64,000 bases of DNA from Massospora cicadina. Its lineage: Eukaryota; Entomophthoromycota; Entomophthoromycetes; Entomophthorales; Entomophthoraceae. The notes under the pieces were generated by a model. The model was given only the letters and a program-made list of their open reading frames with translations. It did no database searches and was not told where the DNA came from. Positions 10,328-20,166 of the stretch are shown here, piece after piece (the stretch's first letter is position 1; every line of letters starts with the position of its first letter). The stretch is taken from NCBI GenBank assembly GCA_022478985.1, contig JAKSZP010002697.1, positions 1 through 64,000 on the forward strand. The letters run 5' to 3'. Made by a program: the position numbers and the translations under genes.

Positions 10328-11146
10328 TATTGAATGGTTGGCTGGATCTAAATCATTGGTTACTATAAACAAAACTATCCTAAGTATATCCAAACTTGGG
10401 ATTCATGGCCAACCAATTTCACTTAATAATATTTAATTATAATGACATGGGCTTGAGGGCTTTGTTGGTTAGGTCAGACTTAATATAAAGTATCAACTTA
10501 ATGACTTGGGCATGTGGGCTTTGTTAATCTATGTCAAAATCAGCTTTAATATCAGTCAAGTTTTTGATCAAATTAATTAATAATTAGTGGTACAAATCAC
10601 CTTGGTATGTGCTGCCAATTGCTTGTGAAAGAGAATTGGTTCAGCTATCTGCAATTGTGTCTTAAACAATATCTTGAGAATATTGATGTTATTTACACCG
10701 ACCCTGAGGCTTTGCAAGATGCCCTGAGTCAAAGTATTTGTAGACCCTCAAATGAACATTTTACGTGTTCCTCTGGCCAAGTGCCATTGTAAATGAGATG
10801 TCATGGGTAAGATGTGGTGAACATCGAACCCTATAAATTATCTCCAGGTTGATACTAGCAAAATACAATCAATTATTACCACTAGTTATAGTTTAACTTA
10901 TAAGCTTTTTGTGTTTAATACTTTAAGTTGTATTAAGTAGAGGATTTACTTGGATCAGTAAGATCAGGGCAGCGTGTTATCGTCCAAGTAATGACAGGGG
11001 AATGTGAAAGTGAAGTGCTATTACCAAGGAGTTATATCTTGAACTATAGTCACCATCTAGTCTATTGTCGCCATACAATAGACATATGGAACTCCACCAT
11101 ACCGCAGAAGAAGAACCAGCCATCTGAAGAAGACCAAAATTCAACA
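10328..11146 (+). repeat. 3' LTR of element B
   Basis: It starts tattgaatggttggctgg and ends ...aattcaaca, followed by the gatgt target duplication. It matches 4016-4837 throughout. Confidence 0.93.
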
Positions 11147-11151
11147 GATGT

Positions 11152-12345
11152 GTGGGTAAAAGAGCAAATAGATGAAGGTAATATATTTTAGCATATCTCC
11201 ACGGTGTGCTCTCCACTTCTCTTTGGGAAGAATGCAGATAGTACAATACACCTGTGTGTAGACTATGGGAATCCCAACAACATCATGGCACCAGACTTGC
11301 ATCACATCCCGGTGGATTCCTAAATTGCTCACTATGTGGAGAAGACAAAATACTTATCCAAACCGGATTGTTTAGATGCGTTCAATCAGATTAGGATTAA
11401 GAAGTGCCAGGAGTGGCTAACAATGTTCCATACTTAAAAAGGAACCTTCCAGTTTTGGGTTATGCCTTTGGGCTGAAAAAAGCCACATCTATCTTTCACC
11501 GTCATATAGATGCAGCTCTGGGGGGACCTGTTGGGTGTGTGCGCGGTGGCTTACATGGATGATATTTTGGTGTTTTCCCATAATAAATGAGACCCATGCT
11601 ATACACCTGCAGCAAGTGGTGGAGAGCTTAAGGGAAGCCAACCTTAGCTAAAAATCAGTAAGTGTGAGTTCCTTTAAGTCCCAGGTCACCTTCTGGGCAA
11701 CGTTGTGTTTAACTAAGGACACATGATAACTCCAGATAAGGAGAAGGCAATTTGTAAGTGGCCCACCCCAACTTCAATCAAGTAAGTGAGGAGTTTTTTG
11801 GGGATGTGTACATTCCTTAAGAAATTTACACCAAATCTTTTTGAGGTGGTGGTGCCCCTGTATAAGGCGAGTAAAACTAAAGTGCTACAATGGTTCCTCA
11901 TTTTTCAGGATACCTTCCAAACAGTAAACTGTACCCTCTTGTCAAAGTCCGTCCTTCACCATGTGGATCCAGAAAAAGAGTTCATTGTGTCTACTGATGC
12001 CTCTAACTTTGCCATAGAGGCTGCCTTATTACAAGCAATTGAGGATGAAATAGAGCATCTGGTGGGATATTTTTCCAGGAAAATGTCTCTACCAGAGTTA
12101 AACTACGCCATTTATGACAAAGATTATCAGCAGTGTTTGAGGCGCTTACCTATTGGAATCATCACTTACATATCTCATCCCAATCATTATGCATTTTGTA
12201 TAGATCGCTGTGCCTTGTTGTATAACCACGCACTTTATGACTTTACCCATGGCAAACTCACTGCCATGAAACCCTAGCCCAATTTTAATTTTCTTATGAG
12301 TTTATATAAGGCAAGTAGAATGGTTTGGTGGATGCTTTGATCCAA
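11152..12345 (+). pseudogene. Chromovirus A reverse transcriptase and RNase H (3' half of split pol)
   Basis: It resumes the frame cut at 4015. RT motifs: LCVDYGNPNNI, LDAFNQIRI, FQFWVMPLG and the intact catalytic box AYMDDILVFSH (about 11550-11580), then ITPDKEKAICKWPTP and FLGMCTFLKKF. RNase H: FIVSTDASNFAIEAALLQ (about 11980-12035), VGYFSRKMSLPELNYAIYDKDY, and NGLVDALIQNPA near 12335, the remnant of the N-x-ADALSR connection motif. Several stops and frameshifts are present. Retention of YMDD contrasts with elements B, E and G. Confidence 0.87.
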
Positions 12346-12540
12346 AACCCTGCACTGGCTCCTGATCTTAAGGAGGTAGAGATGCATAATACCAATTTGG
12401 TGATTCCACCAGGGAAGATTGTGTATCAACTTCCTTCTCCCTTGGCCCATGGGCCAGCACTTGCTCCTCTGGAAAATTCGTGGGAATATGGTATTTTCAG
12501 AAAGGTAGTCCTTTCTCAGCCTTTTTCAGTTTAGTATGCT

Positions 12541-13940
12541 ATGGTCCTTGCCAAGAGCAAGTTAAATCAGGAGGAAATTACCAGAGGTTACCATGTAAAG
12601 GATGAGATGGTGTGGTTCCAGGGGCGCCTATTGGTTCTACAAGACCACATCACTTGGAAATCATCTGGGACCATCATGACAGAATCACCGTTGGCCATCC
12701 TTGGAAGGCAAAAACCCTGGAGCTAATTCTCCGCACTTATAATTGGAAGGGGTTAACCATGCAGGTGACCAGGTATTGTTTGGAGTGCCTGGTCTGCAAC
12801 TAAATAAAGCCAAATTGCAGCCAATAGTGTGGTTGTTGTACCAGTTTAAAAGGCCAAAGGGCCTTAGACTTCTTTATTGGGGATTTTATTATGGAATTAC
12901 CTGTATTTGATGGCTACAATGCTATCATGGTATTGGTGGACTGGTTTACAAAGTTCTATCACTTTTTTCTTTGCAGAACAACGTTCACCGCAGCTGATAT
13001 GGCTAGGCTCTTTGTCTCACATGTGTTTTCTCTTCATGGAGTCCCTCAAGAAATAATTAGCTATTGTGGCATAATTTTACCTCTGTCTTCTTGGAATAGT
13101 TGTTTAAGACACTTCATATTCGTCCCTGCAGTTCAATTGCCTATCACCCTCAATCATTTGGGTAGACTGAACTAGTGAATCAGTGCTTAGAACAGTTCTT
13201 GCGGTGTTACACTGCAGGGGATCATTCATATTAGGTTCCCATCTCCCCATGTCTCAATCCAGCTATAAACAACGCCCAACATGAATCTATTATGTTCACC
13301 CTTTTCGCCAACTATGGCTTCAACCCCGCCCTCAACTTGGAGCCCAGTTTTGGATTCAAGGTGGAAACTGTGGTGGACTTTGCGAAGACAATCAAGAAAG
13401 TACACCAAGGGGTGAACACCAGTTTAGATGCGGCCATGAAAGCTTACAAGAAGAACACTTATAGTAAGAGATGAGTTGTTTAGCGTACAAGGAAGAAGAT
13501 CTCTTGATGAAGGATGCTAAAAATATCCCAATAAGGTAACCATGCAAAAGCTGGTACCAAAGAGGATTGGGCCTCACCACATTGTTAGAAAGGTGGGCCA
13601 AGCCTAATAGTTGGATCTCCCCTCCTACCAAATCTTTTCAGTCTTCCACAAAAGTAAGCTTACGTTGTTTAAGGGCCCCCACCAGAGACTTCAGAAGCTT
13701 ATCTCATGGATGGGGCACCAGATTGGGAAGTGAAGGAGATCGTAGCCTCACAACTGAGTAAGATGTCTTGTGTACCTTGTATCCTGGAAGGTATTTAATG
13801 CAGCAGAGAACAGTTGTGCCAACGCGTAACTGCGCCCATGACCAAGATCTGATTAAAGTTTTACATGAAAGTTTCCCTCAGGCTGCTGGACCTCAATCTA
13901 AGCAATCCATTGCTGCTATGAAGTTAGCCAGCCAATGAGA
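12541..13940 (+). pseudogene. Chromovirus A integrase and chromodomain
   Basis: The zinc-binding H-H-C-C motif spans 12655-12803 (HHDRITVGHPW ... YCLECLVCN). The core begins LDFFIGDFIMELPVFDGYNAIMV near 12872 and includes FSLHGVPQEIIS. Later frames hold NQCLEQFLRCY and FANYGFNPALN (about 13180-13340). A VFHKSKL motif at about 13640 closes the SH3-like part. The chromodomain follows in two frames: WEVKEIVASQLSK (about 13719), VYLVSWKVFNAAENS, then DLIKVLHES (to about 13880). A purine-rich run gagagggtaa precedes the 3' LTR at 13998. Frameshifts are frequent. Confidence 0.82.
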
Positions 13941-13998
13941 ACTTTTCCGTGACGAAAGCCCCTGGAGGTGGTGGAGCCCCAAAAGAGTGAGAGGGTAA

Positions 13999-14887
13999 TG
14001 TCATGACTAAATGACATAATTGAGGGGACCAACTTTAAGGATCAAGCTGTTCTTCAAGAGGCAAAAAAGGTTAAGTTGACAGGCCTTCCTGACCTCGAAC
14101 ATACCCTAAACTAAAGCTGAGTTAAGGCGAGATATGCCCAAGTTTGTCCTAGGGATGTGCGTGATGCTCAGCCCTGCATTATAGCAAGGGCGTTAAAGCA
14201 CCAGCTGTTTCATCAATAATAATGGTTCGCTTCAGTCACTTGGCGAACTGAGTTTTGAAGCCTGTTTGATTTTTGAAATTGCTAAATTGGGTTGGCTTTG
14301 CCTGCAATCAATCACTCAAGTTTGGTCAATATCGAGCTAAAGTACCCTGGTTGATAGTAGGGTGCGCCTATTGGGTCGCTTAGGCTTATCACCATTTCCC
14401 CTGATCAACGATTCACCCCCTTAGATTAATCATGTTTCTATGAGACCAACTTTATTCTTTGGTCAAAATCCTATTAATAAAAATACCGTTTGTTTACGTT
14501 TTTAATATGGTTACTTGGGAGAACCTGTGTGCGGACCTCCTTGGGGTGGTCTCTAACAATGTTAGCCATTTTATCTACATAAAATTAACCACTGCATCTG
14601 GTGCACAACTGGGCCACCCTGGTCCACTCCATATCAAGGCACCTAAGCACTCCAGCCCAGATCTTCACTTAATTATGGACTCCCTTCTAGATTTACCCAA
14701 GTCTTGTTGTTTGTTTGCTATCAATATATATATCGCGTTGTACACCCTTTCCCCAGGTTACTTTGGCTCCAGCACCCTCCGCGGTGCTCTATTTACCATC
14801 ATACTAACAACTGGTTCCCTGGTGATGTGGCAGTGCATCCTGAACCACATCCCAGGGAACGTGAGAGTTACAAACACTCTTCTTATA
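13999..14887 (+). repeat. 3' LTR of chromovirus A
   Basis: It starts TGTCATGACTAAATGACA and ends CTTCTTATA, and matches 1584-2629 but lacks the SINE2 insertion, so it shows the empty site. A 180-codon open frame (14459-15001) crosses its right end and is not a gene. Confidence 0.87.
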
Positions 14888-14892
14888 GGAGT

Positions 14893-16060
14893 ACTCCAAG
14901 CTCGCCTTATCAATGACCTTATAAGGTCTGAACCAAAGAACATTGAGATTATTGAGTTCACCACCAGGTTAATGATGATGAAAGATAATGATGTCACCTA
15001 ATTAAAAATAGGTAAGGAGTGTTAGCCAAAGTTAAATCGGGATTTCTCCCTTCCTGTGGTGATGACAAAGCCTTTCATGGCTAGAACTTGAAGCTGGACA
15101 ATTTCATCAGCTAGGGCCCTCATGGTTGAATCAGAGTTTTAGGAGCGTAGGTCTTTAGCAATTACTGAATGCTACTAGTAGCTGGGGAGCACGCCCATAT
15201 AGAGCTTTATAGGGGACATCTTGATGACTTGATGACTTGATGTTAGCTTATTCTATAAGCAAGCAAAGTTTGGCAGATAATGATTCCAGAGAGCAGGATT
15301 GGAGGCGGCCATCTTCCACAAAATTTAGACAAGGGTTCCGTTAGCGCGTTTTACTGCCCTATTGGTTGATGGGTTATAAGAGGCGGCAAAACTCTGATTA
15401 GTACCAAAAGCAAAGTTTGTCCTTGGACTACTTTTAAGGTGAAAACTTGTCATCGTCTAAAAGTAAGCTTTGTGTAAATACATGCTAAGTTAAAACGGAT
15501 ATGATAAGAAAGAAAACGTGGCTTTTTGGGTATCAGCGGGGACCAAAAGTGCTTTGACCCATTTTTCAGATGGTACACGGCTAGAAGGATATTTATCGCC
15601 TTGCATCCCAGGGGTAGAGGGCCGACTACATCAATGCTAATGACATTGAAGAGACCCGTTGATGCAAAGACTGAGTGTTAGTATCAAGGACTGGCCCAAT
15701 CAAGGATTGTCAAGTCATAAAAGCTTCCAGGACCTCTGTGATGGTTTCCACCATTCAGTCCCAATAACATCGTGTCTTTAACTGCCTGTGAACTTTCTTT
15801 ACTGCCCAGTGTCCTACAGTCGCATGCCCCTAAGATAACGTCATTTTGGGAAGAAGGGCAGATGTAGGGGACCACTTCTGATTGATCCTTTTATATAGCA
15901 GCCTGCCTTTGATCAGAGTGTCTTGCTCATCTTTCAGAGATAGTCTTGGTTTTTAGGAGCTTACAGCTCCCAGTGTTCTGGTCAGCCAATTATATCTCAC
16001 AGCCAGTCTTACTTTGGGGTTAAGGCAGCCAGTACAAGTATTCTAGAGAGACCATCGACA
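14893..16060 (-). pseudogene. Element G integrase
   Basis: On the - strand: a zinc-region remnant near 15875-15690, IDVVGPLPLG (about 15640-15610, first acidic residue), YNPSTNRAVKRANGTLV (about 15390-15340, third acidic position substituted by K), and VPYKALYGRAPQLL near 15210. The GPY/F-like end FRPYKVIDKASLEY (about 14935-14893) runs straight into the piece left of element A. Frames shift several times. Confidence 0.8.
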
Positions 16061-16099
16061 TTCTGAAAATCTCCCCCATGTTATGGACATTAGTAAAAT

Positions 16100-17433
16100 T
16101 GTAGCTCTGCAGCCTTAGGGCCTATCTGGATAAATGGTCATCTGTATTATTCATATGCTGAAGCCACCAGAGTAAAGAATTATCAGTGACATTAGTGAAG
16201 TGGGTGCTGTAGAGATGGGGCCAAAGGTGCTTGACAATAACAAGACATCTAGGAACTCATGTTCAGATACGCTATATTTCCGTTCAGTCTTGCTCAATAT
16301 CTTTCTGAAATAAATCATTGAAAGGTTGACATGTTTTTGTCATGCTGGGCTAGGATGGCCCCAATGGTGACATCGCTTGCATCTGTAATAACATGAAAGT
16401 TTGATCAAAATGCGGATGACTAAAAGGGGTTTAATACAGATAATGTTCCTCAAAGCATTAAAATCCTGTTCTTGTTCCAGCCTCCACTCAAAAGGCACAT
16501 TCTTATGCAGGAGGGAAAAAGAGACTCAGCCAGATTGGCAAATTGAGGGGCAAACTGATGTAAGTAGCTCAATATGTCAAGTAATACCTGGATAACGCTC
16601 AGGATCTGGAGGTGCGACATCTCTACATTGGAGTCAACTTTGTCTAGTATGAGCTGGATGCCATCTTGACACCTTATGTCCAGGAAAATCCATTTCAGAC
16701 TTAAAAAAGTATAACTTCGAAGGTTTTAGCTTTATTGAAACCTTCCTAAGCCAATTGAAAACTCTCTAAAGGTGCTCCACTTGACCATTTAAATTTTGTG
16801 AGAAGACAGTGATATTGTTAAGGTATATAAGGACACATGATAACTTCAAGTCCCTTAAGGAGCCTGTCCATGGCGAATTGGAAGGTGGTTGGCACATTAC
16901 AAAGATCTTGGGGCATCATTGTGGATTTGAACAGCCCTTTATTGGCTATGGGTGCACACTTGGCTCGGCCTTCAGGGGCGATCTCCACTTGACGTTACCC
17001 ATTGGTAAGGTCTATTACAAAAAAACTATTGCAATCCTGTGAGTAGATGGAGAGAGTCATTAATTTTGACAAAGGATAAATGTCTTGGTGATAAAATTGA
17101 GCTAGCAATAGCTCATCACCACCCAATGACTGCCATCCTTATTTTGAACTAATAGGAGAGGGGTGCTAAAGGGCAGCATGAAGGCACCAATATTTTGGCT
17201 TTGATTAGTTGTTTATGTCCTACCACCACTGAGCATCTTCAACCTTACTTATTGGTAAGTTTGGGACCGAAAGGGGGAGCATCCCCAGTCTCCACATAAT
17301 GTAGAAACCAACTCATCTTTCCAAAGTCATATGTATAGCCAAAAAGCTCTGAATACTCCTCCAATAATTCTTGAACTTTGCGCTGTTGTTCCTCAGTTAA
17401 GTCCTTTCTGATACTGGTGTCAACCATAGGCAC
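16100..17433 (-). pseudogene. Element G reverse transcriptase and RNase H
   Basis: An N-terminal connector (17433-17245) is rich in acidic helices and ends VETGDAPPFGPK. RT palm motifs follow in mixed frames: PLLLVQNKDGSHWVVMS (about 17165), VEIAPEGRAKCAPIANKGLF (about 16995-16930), MMPQDLCNVPTTFQFAMD, and the catalytic box CVLIYLNNITVF near 16840-16800, where both aspartates read Asn. RNase H at about 16400-16200 has ITDASDVTIGAILAQHD and SKTERKYSVSEHEFLD. Strongly decayed. Confidence 0.82.
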
Positions 17434-18224
17434 TGATGGTGTGGCTTAAAACCAAAATCCCTCAGACTCCCAAAACTGTGGACATCATTGACAGCCTCTA
17501 CTGGTAGAAAACGGACATATGCGGCGGGACTATTTGGGCATGCTACCATAGTTTTATCAATGAGTTTGTCAACAACACTAATATAGATCTGGCATGAGCG
17601 GGATCTAAAACTCATGGACAGGTTAAAACATTATTGATGGACGTGTTATCTAGACCTCAGATCTCCTGCAGATATCCAAAGAGAAGCTAACATAGATCTG
17701 GGTATTGATAATAACTTGGACTTCAGAGGTAAATAGGTCGTCCTAGGTAAATAGATTGGCACGACTTCGTTGCCATCAATGACAGGCGGGGCAACCAGAC
17801 CCAAATCCCTTTATGTGATACTCAATTTTATTGATATGGATCTCACTTTCTAATGGCCAAGCCCAGGCCTTAACCTCCACTTTGGAGTTGTAGGGAGTTT
17901 CTAAGATTAGGGGAACCCAATGACTCATTAGGGATAGAAATCCTTCATCTTAATGTACCACTATGGAGTAGTTTTAGAGAAAATGAGTTCCAAGAAGTTC
18001 ATAGCTCAGTTTATATAGAGTGACAGAGGTCTAAAAACAGAAAGCTTCTCTAACCATATAGGTAGGGAAGAATAGGCCCCTATGGATTATGTACACTACA
18101 GTCCAGCCATGATGTACTCCATATAATGCGGCGAGTTTGAGGCAAACTTAAAACGTTTCATCAACTTGGACGATATAACATTCACAGGGGAACCACTTTT
18201 GACTATAGCGATCACCAGAATATT
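17434..18224 (-). pseudogene. Element G protease and connector
   Basis: Starting directly at the ORF1-only insertion, the - strand reads AIVKSGSPVNVISSKLMKRF (about 18208-18150). This is the retropepsin active site of the B/E type with the catalytic aspartate replaced by lysine. The frame continues from NILV encoded within and just beyond the target duplication at 20152-20166, which shows that the two parts were one gene. The remaining 0.7 kb is a decayed connector. Confidence 0.75.
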
Positions 18225-20151
18225 TTATTTAACCAAGGTAAGCTGACCAGGGGATGGACATTACCGAACTAAAACTAAAATAATAATAAAAATAAAAATA
18301 ATGACTCAAATGAAACGCCCAAAATGGATGGATCAATTGAATCATACCTAACAAAATATCCAACCAGGTGGGCAGCGAATACTGCTATCCCTCCATGGTG
18401 GACAGGGAGGGGGATCGGGGGCTCATCTTCAGCTGCATCCATCTCATTCCAGAGTAGGGTGCATGTTAAGGCAGATAGTAAGGGTGTGGGGGCATTGGCG
18501 GCATGGGGTTCAATATCCTTGATGACTGGAACTTCCAAATAATTGCCAGCCATCATTATACCAACAATGTATTTGCATAAAGCATCTTCAGCTTTGAGGC
18601 GGGCATCTAAGAATTTAACAAACGTGGCAATGTTGGTTCAGGTTGTTTTTGCTTTCAGAATTCCGTGCTACCGTTACCACGTTCTGGATGGCTTCAGTGA
18701 CGTTTTTGTGTAAAGTTTTCATGTTGATCTTACTTTGTGGAGTAAGATTTATGGGGATGATGAGAGGTGGAATTCCTCCTGCGAGTGCAGCCACAGATTT
18801 GGTGGCAGCTTTGCGAAGTGGACAGCAATCTGGTGTGGTGGCTGCTTCTACTGCAAGCTGGTGGTCGCTGTAGAATGGTTTGGCATTAGATTGTGGGACA
18901 TACTTCTGAGTGGGAATTTTGCATCCCATTCTGCATTACAGAGCTGCTCGAGTTGCAGCATCAGTTCTTCAATGACGTTACCTGATTAATCAATTTTTAT
19001 CCAATAATTCCCATGGATTTTGGTTGAATTGGATTGGGGAATCAGCGTACAGTTGAAGTTTGTTCTATTCATTAGCAGATGCATGGGATCAAACTGGGAT
19101 CCAATTCAATGTTTGGTTAGATGAATTATTTGTGGCATTGGGGCAAGGTGGGTGCTGATTGGTGGCTGTTGGTGCAGCTGCAGAATCAGGCATTGGAGGA
19201 GGGGAAGGTAGGATTGTACCTCATGTCAGAGTTGGCGCGGGGTGGGCGGTGGATTGGTGGGCGTCAGGCAAACTTTTGGCATTAATGGAAAGTTCTGAGT
19301 ATGGGCATCTACATTTCGAGTGGTCTAACTCAAAACAGGATGGACAAATCATCCGTCCGCCCTCAACTTGGGCCCAGAACGGATGGTCAGGGGCAGATGG
19401 GATGGTGGCATGAGGGGGAATTGCTAAATTTTTTTTGTAGATTCAGGGCTGATTGTGGCATATGCCCAAGGCCCAGCAAGGCGTTTGGCCCCATTTAGGA
19501 CCACAAATTTCAAGATGGGGTTGGCGCCGTAGGCTACCAAACCTTCCATCAGCTCCTGGTGGAGCACTTTGGGGGGGGAGGTGGGTGGGCAAACCAGCGA
19601 ACTGACCACCAAGGTGGTGTCCATTGGGAGCTGGGTCCGAGTTGTTGAGAGGGGATATTATTAAAACTTAATGGCACTATTGCCGCAGTGGCTGCATTGG
19701 CTTTACAGGGAAAGCCAAGATAAAAGTATCCTTATAGGGGCGGAAGTCTATAAAACAGGCTAGTGTCATCACCACCTGAGCCATTTTGATAATAGCTTGG
19801 TCGTCATAGGGGAAGAATTTCCCATATTTTGACCCTAAGGCTGAAATGCATGTTGCTCCAGGGAGCACCAGGGGGCAGCGGGGCACCGCTTGGGTTCAGA
19901 TGAGATGGGCATCGAGATCCTTGGGAGGAACGAATCATCCCAAGGGTTTGGAATGACTGGGCGAGCCAGTCTGAGCGCGTTTTCCTGTCAGACAGAAAAT
20001 GTAGGGGGGAGTTTCGCCGCTGCCCCATGCTGGGACAGTTGGTGGGGATCCAACAACATTGGAGCAAGACTTCAGTGTGTGATTAAGTGTTTGCTTTTAA
20101 TTTACCAAAATTAATTTGCTCAGAAATTTACGCTGAGCAGAGAGAGAGTTT
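18225..20151 (-). mobile_element. ORF1-only LINE derivative (half-LINE) inserted in G
   Basis: This 1.93-kb insertion is flanked by a perfect 15-bp duplication gatcaccagaatatt (18210-18224 and 20152-20166). On the - strand it has a leader of about 80 bases, a long decayed ORF1-like region, and a 3' end GGTAATGTCCATCCCCTGGTCAG... followed by TAAATAA. That 3' end matches the 3' tails of SINE1 and of the 5.3-kb LINE. No endonuclease or reverse transcriptase is present, so it must have been mobilised in trans. The long duplication and 3' tail indicate target-primed reverse transcription. HAL1 elements of mammals are the closest known analogy. Confidence 0.82.
18275..20090 (-). pseudogene. ORF1 (nucleic-acid-binding protein) of the half-LINE
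   Basis: Fragments in order on the - strand: a basic N-terminal region (20067-19804); RVKIWEIL running into KYGKFFPYDDQAIIKMAQ (about 19840-19680); a segment with HQELMEGLVAYG and AGPWAYATISPES (19624-19424), comparable to EQHLKDGLAIYG in the full-length LINE ORF1 (about 45530); a CCHC zinc knuckle CPSCFELDHSKCRC at 19346-19305; a proline/alanine-rich stretch (about 19260-19130); and a C-terminal region to 18275. LINE ORF1 proteins coat the RNA. Frameshifts occur between the segments. The RRM-like assignment upstream of the knuckle is an inference. Confidence 0.68.
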
Positions 20152-20166
20152 GATCACCAGAATATT

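Larger units (their letters stand above)
4016..11146 (+). mobile_element. Complete Ty3/Gypsy element B (no chromodomain) inserted in A
   Basis: The 7.1-kb element has LTRs at 4016-4837 and 10328-11146, a primer site after the 5' LTR, a polypurine tract before the 3' LTR, and a perfect gatgt duplication (4011-4015, 11147-11151). Gene order is gag, protease, RT, RNase H, integrase. Pol ends in KFLHPYHKE with no chromodomain. The LTRs are very similar over their last 550 bases, so B is young relative to A and G. Numerous stops (mostly TGA) and several frameshifts inactivate it. Confidence 0.95.
1584..14887 (+). mobile_element. Complete Ty3/Gypsy chromovirus A, host of element B
   Basis: The element is bounded by related LTRs at 1584-2629 and 13999-14887 and flanked by agagt (1579-1583) and ggagt (14888-14892), a 5-bp target duplication with one change. 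The order is protease, RT, RNase H, integrase, chromodomain, as in chromoviruses. Element B (4016-11146) interrupts it between protease and RT, and a SINE2 copy lies in its 5' LTR. No gag could be recognised in the 0.7 kb between the 5' LTR and the protease. Many stops and frameshifts make it non-functional. It inserted into the integrase tail of element G. Confidence 0.88.

Noticed and set aside
14459..15001. 180-codon open frame on the + strand
   Set aside because: It lies mostly in the 3' LTR of A and runs across the duplication into opposite-strand G sequence. The matching frame in the 5' LTR (2199-2606) has different amino acids.
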